DNA from: Minwuia thermotolerans
GTDB taxonomy: Bacteria; Pseudomonadota; Alphaproteobacteria; Minwuiales; Minwuiaceae
Assembly (NCBI GenBank): GCA_021604565.1
Contig: BQJF01000003.1
Coordinates: 1-64,000 of the forward strand
Direction of reading: 5' to 3'
DNA: 64,000 nucleotides
Positions within the stretch are counted from its first letter, which is position 1; each line of letters opens with the position of its first letter. Both the position numbers and the translations under genes were made by a program. The notes beneath the pieces were generated by a model. It made no database searches, was not told the DNA's origin, and was given only the letters and a program-made list of their open reading frames with translations. This document shows positions 51,649 to 61,065 of this stretch, piece by piece.

Positions 51649-52500
51649 ATGAAGACTTTTACCTTGAATTCCGATGGCGCATTGGCGCGTTATGACTATC
51701 TCTCACGGCTTTCGCCGGATCGATGGGCCTGGGAATTTCTGAGACGCAACCGGGAATTCAGACGCGACGCAGCAACACGATCACCCGATGATGTGTCGGA
51801 AATGCCTGCGCCATGTCCGGAAACCATTCGTATTATTCGACCGCGTGTCACACAAACCCTCGCTGAACGCTGGGGCCTCTTGTTCATGCCCGATCCTGAG
51901 CTGAACGGATTTGATGCAAACGCCGTCTGGAGCCATTACGTTTTTCCGGATCAGGTCGAGGTCAATTGCACACCGCGAAAGCCCGGCCAGAATTGCGATA
52001 TCTGGGATCGCACGGTCCCGCATTGCCAGATCACGCACATCACCGATCGTTCAGCGCGAGAATATCTACTGGTGCGCGGCAAAGGATGCGTCGCGCAGAT
52101 CCGCTGCACCGGCATGTCTCTACTCAGCCTGGAACCGGTGCGCATGAAGCTCCAAATCTCTGACATGGAAGCCTACGAGCAAAAGCTCAAAGTACAGAAA
52201 GAGGCCATGAAGCTTTACGGAGATGGTCCGGATACGTCGGAAGCCCTCTGGACAAAGAAAACGCAGATTCTTCGCAATGGTCTGATCGCGCTCGACTGCC
52301 AGTACCTTGGCATGAAACAGCGTGAAATCGCTGCCGTCATCTACGGTGAAGAGGCCGTCGCCTCAGACTGGGGCGATGATTGCAGCGCCCTCAGGAACCA
52401 GCTGCGCTATGTCATCCGCAAGGCAGAAGGTCTTCGCGACGGCGGATATCTTGTCGAACTTCTCGGCGCGAGGCTCGGACCGGATACGCAAGCCGCCTGA
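51649..52500 (+). CDS. DUF6499/DUF2285 domain protein, ICE regulator-like
   Basis: 283 aa. N-terminal part DYLSRLSPDRWAWEFLRRN is the DUF6499 signature; the C-terminal 100 residues (LIALDCQYLGMKQREIAAVIYGE and LRNQLRYVIRKAEGLRDGGYLVELL) are the DUF2285 helix-turn-helix-like domain. Such proteins are common in alphaproteobacterial ICEs and plasmids and relate to excision or transfer regulators (RdfS/FseA-type DUF2285 activators). Divergent from trbB, so it may control the trb promoter. Activity not demonstrated. Confidence 0.85.
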   Translation: MKTFTLNSDGALARYDYLSRLSPDRWAWEFLRRNREFRRDAATRSPDDVSEMPAPCPETIRIIRPRVTQTLAERWGLLFMPDPELNGFDANAVWSHYVFPDQVEVNCTPRKPGQNCDIWDRTVPHCQITHITDRSAREYLLVRGKGCVAQIRCTGMSLLSLEPVRMKLQISDMEAYEQKLKVQKEAMKLYGDGPDTSEALWTKKTQILRNGLIALDCQYLGMKQREIAAVIYGEEAVASDWGDDCSALRNQLRYVIRKAEGLRDGGYLVELLGARLGPDTQAA

Positions 52501-52615
52501 GCCAACAGGCGAAGACATCCGCCAAATTGGCAAAGCCCCATAAATCGCTGATATAACAGCGTCAGAACCTGAATCGCGCCACGATGGTGTATTCAATATC
52601 TGGAGGGACAACCGC

Positions 52616-54007
52616 CTGTTTGTATTTTACGACACCGAGACGAGCGGCACCAATACGGTGTTCGATCAGGTCCTGCAGTTCGCAGCCATTCTGACCAATG
52701 ATCAACTGGAAGAAGTCGACCGCTTCGAAATCCGGTGTCGGTGTCTGCCCTGGATTGTTCCTGCCCCCATGGCCCTGAAGGTCACGGGCGTGACGCCAGA
52801 CATGCTGGACGACCAGAGCCTTCCGAGCTTTTACGATATGATGTCGGCCATACGGACAAAGCTCGAATGCTGGGGACCGGCCATCTATGCAGGCTATAAT
52901 TCCATGCGCTTCGACGAGCCGCTCATGCAGCGGGCTTTCTGGCAAGCGCTTCATCCTCCATACCTCACGGTCACGAACGATAATGCGCGCATGGATATTC
53001 TTCCGCTCGTGCAAGCCGCGTCACATCTCTACGAAGGTGTCTTTAACTATCCGACAACACCAAGAGGCCGGACCGGCTTCAAGCTTGATCAGCTCGCGCC
53101 TCTGAATGGCTTTGACCATCAAAACGCCCATGACGCGCTGGCCGATGTCGAAGCCACCATTTTTATTGCCCGTATCCTGGCGGAGAAATGTTCCGAACTA
53201 TGGACATCCAATGTGGCTTCCACCCGGAAATCCGATTTGGCCTCAAGGCTCGTACCCGGTGAGCCATTCCTTTTTGTTGAATACTTTATCAGTGGTCCAA
53301 GTGTCTGGTGGGGGCAGCGCGTTGATCAACATGGCACGTCAACTAGTGCCGCGAGCTGCCTGCGCCTCGATGCTAACTGGAACGATATCTTCACCCTGGA
53401 TGACGAGGCGCTTGAGAAACGGCTCACCGCGTCGCCAAAGCCGCTCAGAGACATCGCGCTCAATAAGGCACCGATCGTTCTCGATCAGACTACAGCAAGC
53501 CGTATCGGTTACGCGCCAGAAACCGACATCCTCTCACAGAGCGAGTTCCTGGCTTCAAGTGAGGAAGCGTGCGCGAAGCTTCTCCAGACGGCCGCAGCGC
53601 TGAAAGAACCCTGGCCGGAAGCAGAGCATCTTGAGCAGCGGATATTTGAAGGCTTTCCGTCTCGAGAAGATTCCGCACGCATGAAAGAGTTTCATCGTGC
53701 AGACTGGTCTGGAAAAGCCGCCTTGATCCGGTCTTTTGAAGACGAGCGATTGCAGCAATTAGCCCAGCGCATCGTCTTTGCGTCCGCGCCTGACGCACTC
53801 AGTGAAGTAGACCGAAAGCGCATGGCTGAGGCCATTGCAGGCAGGCTTCACGATGACGATGCCGATCCGGGTCTCTGGCGCACCATTCCACAGGCGATTG
53901 AGGAGCTCTCGGAAGTGCGGGGCCTTGAAGATGGCGAAGCGATTGCGGCGGATATTGAAACTTGGTTGAGCGCTCTCGGCTCTAAATACCAATCGATCTC
54001 ATCTTAA
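52616..54007 (+). CDS. Exodeoxyribonuclease I-like DnaQ-family exonuclease, non-AUG start
   Basis: About 463 aa if it begins at CTG 52616. The DEDDh motif I is FYDTETSGTN, encoded at about 52625-52654; further motifs are YNSMRFDEPLMQRAF, RMDILPLVQA and HDALADVEATI. The length and layout match E. coli ExoI (SbcB), a 3'-5' ssDNA exonuclease. The first ATG or GTG in frame (GTG 52658) falls after motif I and would remove the catalytic Asp and Glu. The only upstream option with a good ribosome site is CTG 52616, 8 bases after AGGG; the frame closes at TAA 52541. Starts 116 bases after the DUF2285 gene. Confidence 0.82.
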   Translation: MFVFYDTETSGTNTVFDQVLQFAAILTNDQLEEVDRFEIRCRCLPWIVPAPMALKVTGVTPDMLDDQSLPSFYDMMSAIRTKLECWGPAIYAGYNSMRFDEPLMQRAFWQALHPPYLTVTNDNARMDILPLVQAASHLYEGVFNYPTTPRGRTGFKLDQLAPLNGFDHQNAHDALADVEATIFIARILAEKCSELWTSNVASTRKSDLASRLVPGEPFLFVEYFISGPSVWWGQRVDQHGTSTSAASCLRLDANWNDIFTLDDEALEKRLTASPKPLRDIALNKAPIVLDQTTASRIGYAPETDILSQSEFLASSEEACAKLLQTAAALKEPWPEAEHLEQRIFEGFPSREDSARMKEFHRADWSGKAALIRSFEDERLQQLAQRIVFASAPDALSEVDRKRMAEAIAGRLHDDDADPGLWRTIPQAIEELSEVRGLEDGEAIAADIETWLSALGSKYQSISS

Positions 54008-54031
54008 TCAGGCGAGTTCCACTTCCTGGGA

Positions 54032-57000
54032 TCAAGCGGCGGCTAAAACACCGCTCGCTAAAAGTGCGTCAAAGATAGATGGCACGTAAGTTTCAGCTTG
54101 ATCCTCCATGAAATAGACATTGAGGTCGTTCAACTCATCAATCGAGAGCCCCCAATTGAGCTTCGAATGCCGCGAAGGCGTTATAATGAAACTGTTGAGC
54201 GAGACATTCGGATTACCGAGACGCTGTTCGATGTCTTTTATCGTTTGATGGAAGGCAATTTTCTTATGCCCTGGACCTTCGTGTTGAAGCCCGTGCGGCT
54301 CAATGAATGCTAAGCTCTGAAGATCACCTTTAACCAGCCAAAGCAAAAAGTCCGGATAAAAATTACCAGCTTCAAAGAAACCCATGCCTCGACCGCGACT
54401 TTCATTGCGCAGCAGAAATGCCTCTATGCCATCTTGATTGAAATTGGCCTGCGAGAGATCGAGGTAAGAGACCAGATCTTCAACAAACTGAATTTCACTC
54501 TCGTTTAACGAGACAGGTGTGACCTGAACTTTTCCGCCTTTGCGCACATGCAAGACGGGTTCGTAGAGATGGTTCGAAAGAAGGCAGCCTTTAAGATCGC
54601 CCGCAGTCAGCACACCTTTTTTCTTGGCGGCGAGTTCTTTTGAAAGAGCCTCTATGTCTGAGATCAGTTTGCTCTCACTTGAATCGACAAGCAGCTGATA
54701 GAAGTCTGACGTAGGGATATTTTGATCATCATGGGCGAGCGGTCGCAATTCCAGCCGCGGTTCGATAAAGGCCGCTTTGCGATAATTGTAATATTCCTCA
54801 GCATACTTCTGCAGGAGCTCTGCCGCCATTTCATGCCACAGTGCAATGTTTGATGGATCGTCAAAAGTCATGCGCCCCGACGGCACGATGATCTTGTACC
54901 AAGAGCCATCGGCAAGAAGCGGCTTGAGCTGATCTTTTTGAATGTTGAAGTTGTGCCAGGTTCTCTCGCGTTTGAAGCGCTCTAAGCGGAAGAAAAGATC
55001 GTGTTCATCGAGGAATGCAGCATGCAAACTTGAGAATGTTTGCTCGTTCTTCAAGCCGATCGTGTCGCCGCGACGTGACTCCAATGATTGGATTCTTGGA
55101 TACCAATCAATTGCGATTATCTTCTCCCGCAATTTATCTGGAACCTCGCCGAACATCGGCACAGCTGCATCGCGTTTGAAGTCGTACTCTTTGCCGTTTG
55201 CTTTCTTTCGACGAGGTCGGAGGACCATAAGGTTCTGGCCGAAATCATAGGTGACATTGAGAGGAATCTGGAAGACTTCCTTCTTGTCATTTGAAGGCAG
55301 CTCTTCCTCTTCCAGAAAGGCCCGAAAGCGCTCCATAAAATCTGCTTCAACGCCAAACACGTTCAGCGTTTCTGCATATTGGATAAAGTCTGGCTGATAT
55401 GAGGGGGTAGAAAAACCGCTCCGCTGCAATGACCAATCATGGCCTTTCAGACGCACACCGCGACCAAAGAGTTGGATGATCTGTGAGCCTTCAGACTTCC
55501 CGACATGCATAAGGCCGAGCGTGCTAACGCGCCAGCAATCCCAACCTTCGACAAATCTTTTTGACCCGATCAGTAGATTGAGTGGCGACGATGATTCATT
55601 GATCTGACCGAAAAGAGTGTCTGAGAACTCACTGTCTAAGACGGTCACGTTATCGAAACCTCGATCCGCGATATGGCTGGACAGGCCTGAGGCGTCGCCA
55701 ACATTTATAAGGCCAAAGGGCGTTTCTGACTGCCCGACTCGCAGCATAATCTCATTGTCATCGCCTTTGATGCGGGCGATCGCCAATTGTCCGCCTGCCG
55801 ATGACTGAAAAACACGCTGGTGAATGTCTTTGAGAAAATCTCGCGCAGTCATTCCTTCCGATGTCATCTGTGTGTTCAGATAAGCGAAGCCTCCAGAAAA
55901 AATGTCGTTGCCGCCCGCATCGAGGAGGCCGGTTTTCTCGCCATTCCCCGAGATGATATTCTGAATTTCATTTTCGGCGGCTGAACTGTCACTCAAAAAT
56001 CTCGCTAGAAAAGCGATGATTTTGCCGACATCAGAAATCGTACCTTCTTCGATTTTTGTCTTCTTACCGCCAGTAACGCTCGCGCCAACAAAGACCCATA
56101 GGGGCTTCTCCATATTGTAGTCTGCGAACTCTATTTTTTTGTCTTCATAAAGGCGCAGCTGTTGGTAATAGGCGAGCAGGCAGGCTGTCAGATAAGAAAA
56201 TTGTAGCTCGTCGAATGTGCGCGGCAGGTTGAAAATCCGGTAATCCTTGCCGTAGCCGTCTTCATAAAAATAGCGGTACGAATAATCAAACAGGACCGAT
56301 TTGGCATAGGCTTCGGTGATCGTGTCTCGCTTTGCCGCAGTCGTCGCTTCCTTAAAAGTAGCGGAATACTCAAACACAAAGCCGCGCTCAGCTAGCTTGG
56401 CGCGGTTAGCGAACCAGCCGCGTTCCTCCGTGCTCCCCATACCGCGATGTGCTTCGTCTACCAGTAACAGGTTCTGGTCACCTAAGTTCCGCACTGCGAT
56501 GATGTTGGGACCATCTTGTTCGGCGAGTTTCGTAACCTCAGTAAAATCAACCTGCCGCAGACCGTTGCGACCCATTGAGAGAAGGTCTCCGCTGTCTGTT
56601 ATAAGTCGCTCAGCGATGATGCCGCTCGCTTTCAATTCGCCCGCATGTTGCCGCGAAAGGCCTTCGTTCGGCGTGATTAGAATCGTCCGTGTCAGATCAT
56701 CTTTTAGCGCTGACTTGCCTGCATAGTGCCTGAACTGCAGGAAATTGACGTGCATAAGAAGCGTCTTGCCCGAACCGGTGGCGTTCTGCAGGCAGACCTT
56801 GTTCAGCTCATCGAGGGTGAAAGGCGTGATACCGGTCTCATAGCCTTCGCCTTCCCAATAGGCGTTGAATGTCATCACATAGGTATTGAGATCACGGCGC
56901 AGGGCGTGGATGTCGGCGAAATAGCGGTCGAGGTAAATCTCCGCAAACAGCAGTGACAGCCACTGATAATACTTCCAGACAATCGGGCGCTGGCGTTTCT

Positions 57001-57301
57001 CATTGATCGCCAGCGTATGGCTGACAATGTTCTGCTCATAGCGCAGTAGGTCGCCCTTGGTGATCGCCGCGCCTTCCTGAAGCTCCAGGTCGAGATGCTT
57101 GTAGAAGCGGTGGAGATTGTCCGCATCGAGCCCGTCCGCTTTCGTCGAAAGCATATCTGCAAACGGCTTGAAGGGCTTGAGGCTTTTATGGCCGCGCTTG
57201 TGCTGTAGGAGCGGATCATAGCCGAACAGGCTCACGATCCATTGATTGAGGACGAGCTTGTGGCCGAAAGGGAGCTGTTTAGGTTTTTTCGCTTTGGCCA
57301 C
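54032..57301 (-). CDS. Type III restriction Res-like helicase-nuclease
   Basis: 1089 aa. Superfamily 2 helicase: Walker A ATGSGKT at about 174-180, DEAH at 282-285 (LLVDEAHRGMG), motif III SATFKE, and motif VI IQLFGRGVRLKG. The C-terminal 110 residues hold a PD-(D/E)xK-like segment: PD at 983-984 (FYPDFLLWLVK) and E1001-P-H1003 where the usual acidic-x-Lys would be. ATP-dependent DNA translocation and cleavage by family, together with a Mod partner. Starts three bases after the methyltransferase stop; last gene of the operon. Confidence 0.88.
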   Translation of the reverse strand: MAKAKKPKQLPFGHKLVLNQWIVSLFGYDPLLQHKRGHKSLKPFKPFADMLSTKADGLDADNLHRFYKHLDLELQEGAAITKGDLLRYEQNIVSHTLAINEKRQRPIVWKYYQWLSLLFAEIYLDRYFADIHALRRDLNTYVMTFNAYWEGEGYETGITPFTLDELNKVCLQNATGSGKTLLMHVNFLQFRHYAGKSALKDDLTRTILITPNEGLSRQHAGELKASGIIAERLITDSGDLLSMGRNGLRQVDFTEVTKLAEQDGPNIIAVRNLGDQNLLLVDEAHRGMGSTEERGWFANRAKLAERGFVFEYSATFKEATTAAKRDTITEAYAKSVLFDYSYRYFYEDGYGKDYRIFNLPRTFDELQFSYLTACLLAYYQQLRLYEDKKIEFADYNMEKPLWVFVGASVTGGKKTKIEEGTISDVGKIIAFLARFLSDSSAAENEIQNIISGNGEKTGLLDAGGNDIFSGGFAYLNTQMTSEGMTARDFLKDIHQRVFQSSAGGQLAIARIKGDDNEIMLRVGQSETPFGLINVGDASGLSSHIADRGFDNVTVLDSEFSDTLFGQINESSSPLNLLIGSKRFVEGWDCWRVSTLGLMHVGKSEGSQIIQLFGRGVRLKGHDWSLQRSGFSTPSYQPDFIQYAETLNVFGVEADFMERFRAFLEEEELPSNDKKEVFQIPLNVTYDFGQNLMVLRPRRKKANGKEYDFKRDAAVPMFGEVPDKLREKIIAIDWYPRIQSLESRRGDTIGLKNEQTFSSLHAAFLDEHDLFFRLERFKRERTWHNFNIQKDQLKPLLADGSWYKIIVPSGRMTFDDPSNIALWHEMAAELLQKYAEEYYNYRKAAFIEPRLELRPLAHDDQNIPTSDFYQLLVDSSESKLISDIEALSKELAAKKKGVLTAGDLKGCLLSNHLYEPVLHVRKGGKVQVTPVSLNESEIQFVEDLVSYLDLSQANFNQDGIEAFLLRNESRGRGMGFFEAGNFYPDFLLWLVKGDLQSLAFIEPHGLQHEGPGHKKIAFHQTIKDIEQRLGNPNVSLNSFIITPSRHSKLNWGLSIDELNDLNVYFMEDQAETYVPSIFDALLASGVLAAA

Positions 57302-57304
57302 GAT

Positions 57305-60300
57305 CTATCCCTCCACATCCCACATGGCCTGGTGGAAGGCCTCTTCGAGGAGGCGGACTTTCCAGCTTTCGCCTTCCTGGCGCAGGTTCGGCAGGTTGTT
57401 CGAGCCGTTGACATAGATGACGTCAAACTCGCTGTCCTGCGTCGAGAGGCGATATTTGCGGAACCACTCGTCGAGCATCAGATTGTCTTCTTCGAGATTG
57501 CCGGTGAGCGCGCGCCAGATGACCAGTGTCTTTTCGCGCGATGTGTCATCGCCGGGCGTGGTTAGCGTATAGCCCTCCACCTTGCGGAAGCGCCATTTAC
57601 CGGCATCGCTTTCGGTCAGCTTGCCCTCGAGGATGAGGCGCGTGGTCTCATCCTTGGGCAGCTCGGGGTCAGGCTCGCGCTTGAACTTGGCGTCAAAGCT
57701 GCGCCAGCGGTCGAGATGCTCCACATGCAGGCCGATCAGCCAGTTAAAGGTTTCCACCAGATCAACCGCGCGATCCGTATATTCATCCGTACCCGGCGTC
57801 TTGATGTTGAGGCGATAATCGGTCGGATCGTCAAAGGTCTCGATATTGAGAAGCGACGGGCTGCCCTTGGTCTCAAAATCGAGCCAGTATTTCAGCATAT
57901 AGTCCCGGCGGAAATCCTCGCCAGTGGCGCTTAGGTCGGGTGAGGTCCGCAGAGCGAGATTGTTCAGCGCGTCTTCATAGGATTCGAGGCGGAGATATTT
58001 GAAAGTATGGGAAAGGCCGTCGCGGGAGATGGGTTTGCCATCTTTCCAGTCTGAGGAGTTCATCGCCTTTTTTGTGCGTGGAAGTAAAACTGAATCAAAA
58101 TGGGCGCCCATTTCGATAACGGTGAACCTTCTTTTCCCTCCATCTTTCCTATTCAAATTTATTACAGCATGTGCTGTGGTTCCCGAGCCAGCAAAGAAGT
58201 CCAAAATTTCAGCATCAAGATTATTGGCGCTTGTTTGGATGCAATCCTCAACCAATACCACTGCCTTTGGAAAATCGAATGGTTTGTCTGAGAATAATTC
58301 CTTAAGTTCGATTGCGCCATAATTTGCTGAAGCGTATTCAGATTTATCCCACCAAGTTGACGGTGTTGAATTTTCATCAATTCGTGTTTTAAAGTCTATT
58401 TGAGGCTAGTTGTCCTTGTTTCTGCGAACCCTGTACTCGGTTAAGTCGTCCAACACGCGTTCCCAGCCGCGATGCCAACGTTTCTCAATCCTTTCACCGT
58501 TTTTCTCCGAAATTGGATAAACTGAGACTTCCCCGTCACTAATTTCCTCTTCAATTTCATATTCCCCATGCTCACCTCGATCAGCATGCCATGACATTTT
58601 TGGGACCCGTAATCGGTCATCCAAGTCAACCACAATCGGATAGTGCATTTTCGGCCTATCCGACCGCAGCTCATTTGTCCCAGTACGAATGAAGCTCATC
58701 CACGAGTAATGTCCCCGTTCATCACGCAAAGGATAACGAGCCAAACGTTTATCAGTTAAGCCCAGACTGGCAGGTTTCGATAAGCTAGAGCGACCATAAA
58801 ACAGCGCGTACTCGTGAGATGGTGATAGTGTGGTCTTCGATTTTCTGCTCTGAGGATTAGACCGCACTACTGCCTTCCCTAAGTCTGTGGAGAAGATACT
58901 TCCCATGACCTCAGAGAGTTGCGGCATCTGCTCATCATCGATAGCTGCGCAAATGATACCTTTGTTTGATAGAAGTGTAGAGGCTTCCAGGAGTCGTTCC
59001 TGTATCAGACTAAGCCACGACGAACTCTTGTAACCATTCTTGTAAATGATTGATGAGGCGTCAGTATTATAAGGAGGGTCGATGTATATAGCGTCTACAA
59101 TATCCCTAGCCTTGCTGCGGATTGTTCGAAGCGCTTGACCGTTTTCCGCGCAGACGGCTACGCCTGCCAAGTCCTTGTCTAAGCCTTGAATGGTTGAAAC
59201 GAGCTCGTCACGGAAACTCAGTTTAAAATGCGATGTGTCGACGGACAGTTTGTCATTGGCTTCAAGAAATTGGACCGACAGCGGCGTGGAATAGCCGTCC
59301 AGATCGTCAATCGCGAAGAGGCGGACCCATTCCTCGTGTTGAGCCTCATTGGCGGCTATTTCAGGATAGAAGCGTTCCGGGATACGATCGAGCGTGATGC
59401 AATATTGCGTGTCGGAAACGAATTTCTTCTTTAGCCAGAGCTTTTTTTGGAAGTCCTCCAGCTGGGCAAGGAAGTCGATCAAATGGCGCGCAATGCGGCG
59501 CAGCACTTTCACACGCGCCAGATAGCCTTCCACCTGCAGCGCGTCTGCCGCCTCGATATCGTCAAGGCGCATGATTTCATTCTTGATATAGAAATCGAGC
59601 TCGCGGCGCAGGAAGCCGCCAAGGTCCTTATGGATAAAATAATCCATCGTGTTGCGCGCCGTATATTGCGCGAGATATTTCTCCAGTAGGGCGCGATCTT
59701 TATGTTTTTCCGTCGGCGCGGGGGTCATCAGCGCGGCGGCGAAGCTCTCCGCGCCCGCGAGGTTGGGCAGCGTGGCCTTGATCAATTCGGCGGCTTCTTC
59801 CAGCCGCTTCTTCGCCCATGCGCCGGACTGACCGGACTTCTTTGGATCGGCGCGATATTCGAACTGCAGCACAAGCTCTGGCTCGCCGACTTCGCTGGTT
59901 TCGAGCTTTACTGGCTCGGCCTCATAGATCAGGAAGAAGCGCTCGGTCTGTTCGCTTGCTTTGACATTGTTGTGCTCGCCTTCGCTGGCCGACACGATGC
60001 GGCAATGCACTTTCATCGACCTGGCGGTGTCGAGCTTTGGGTGCTCCGGCGCCTTGGTCGGATCGAAAGTGAAATTGGTCAGATACTCTGACGTCTTGAT
60101 GTAATATTGGTCGCGGTTCGCCCAGTGCATATAAACTTCGCGGCCATCGTAGGGCACGGCATAGGGCGCGGCCTTCCCATCGGTCTCGCGTGCGAAATAG
60201 CGGCGCGACATGAAATCCCCAGCGTCGTAATAGCGCTCGAAGAAGCGATAGAGATGGTCATAGACATCGCCCTCATGCGTCTCAGCATTGCGGACAGCAT

Positions 60301-60598
60301 CGAGCGCCGCCTTGGCCTTCATGACCGGCGGGGTCATATCCGGGTCAGGCGCACCATAGTCGGCAGCCTGCTTCTTAGCAGCTTCATAGGCTGTCTGTGC
60401 TTCGTTTAGCTTGGCTTCATCGGCTTCGCCAAATGCGGCCTGAATGATCTCAAGTAGGTCTTCCTCAAGAAACTGCGTCACCTGACCGGCCTTGGCATGC
60501 ATGATCCGATAAAGCCCAAAATCAAGATCGGGCTGATCAAGCTGGAACAGCTCTTTCAGGAGTTGAATTAGCCGCGCGCGTTGTGTTGCTGCTATCAT
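57305..60598 (-). pseudogene. Type III Mod-like DNA methyltransferase interrupted by one in-frame TAG
   Basis: 1097 codons from the ATG at 60598, which overlaps the preceding stop (ATGA). Codons 507-510 are DPPY (AIYIDPPYNTDAS, motif IV); codons about 801-808 are motif I FFAGSGTTAHAV, in the DPPY-before-FxGxG order of beta-class adenine methyltransferases. Codon 731 (58406-58408) is TAG; the same frame continues without shift as PQIDFKTRIDENS, STWWDKSEYASANYG and FDFPKAVVLVEDCI, all typical of Mod. The 730-aa product lacks the SAM-binding motif. A GTG at 58261 could restart a 318-aa C-terminal piece. About 500 N-terminal residues precede the catalytic core, more than in classical Mod. Possibly nonfunctional, or amber-suppressed. 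Confidence 0.85.
58406..58408 (-). other. In-frame amber codon in the methyltransferase gene
   Basis: On the minus strand the codons read AAG GAC AAC TAG CCT CAA ATA. Upstream and downstream frames are identical (48 codons separate the TAG from the next possible start at 58261). Single-base changes from CAG, AAG, GAG, TGG, TAT or TAC could each create it. Confidence 0.9.
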
Positions 60599-61065
60599 TT
60601 CGTGGTCCATGTCTGCGTTTTCAGCCAGCTGCTTGCACCAATTGAAGCGCGAACAAATGATTGTGGAGGGTGAAAGCCGCTGTGATGAAAGAGGCTATTC
60701 AGCGAAAGCGGTTCTGCCGCCAATTCGATGTTTGCAATATCATAGCAACCGACAACTGGATCGTTCCCGAAATAAGAAGATAGCTCCTGTTTCGTGAGTT
60801 TGGCTGATTCTAATAGTGAAACTGCGCTATCAAAATCCAAAAGTTCGATTGAGTTTATTTCTGCACGACCAATTATCTCTGAATGCGGAGAGCCGACATA
60901 AATATACATAAGTCTGGGTTCAAATGACTTTGGTACGCGCTTTCGAAACACGTGCTTGATATCCGCGTTCAACAAACTTCCGCGCCAGTGAGCTGAAAAT
61001 GAGACCACGATCTCATTAGAAGCATCTTCCTGGCCAGCTGCTTTAAATGCAAAACCGTCACTCAT
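60595..61065 (-). CDS. PUA/ASCH-like domain protein, candidate modified-base reader
   Basis: About 156 aa from the ATG at 61065, which overlaps the SNF2 stop by four bases (ATGA); a TTG four codons earlier is unlikely. The sequence follows the PUA-like ASCH pattern: a strand with FRKRVPKSFEPRLMYIYVGSPHSEIIGRAEI in parts, an LTKQELSSYFGNDPVVGCY segment and a final HPPQSFVRAS. ASCH/EVE/PUA-type domains bind modified bases in DNA or RNA, and this placement inside a restriction-type operon suggests recognition of modified DNA. Name by pattern only; 0.6 for the fold. Confidence 0.68.
   Translation of the reverse strand: MSDGFAFKAAGQEDASNEIVVSFSAHWRGSLLNADIKHVFRKRVPKSFEPRLMYIYVGSPHSEIIGRAEINSIELLDFDSAVSLLESAKLTKQELSSYFGNDPVVGCYDIANIELAAEPLSLNSLFHHSGFHPPQSFVRASIGASSWLKTQTWTTK

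Noticed and set aside
57305-58261. The C-terminal methyltransferase piece as an independent gene
   Set aside because: It is in the same frame as the upstream part, begins mid-domain at a GTG without a ribosome site, and joins it seamlessly across the TAG.
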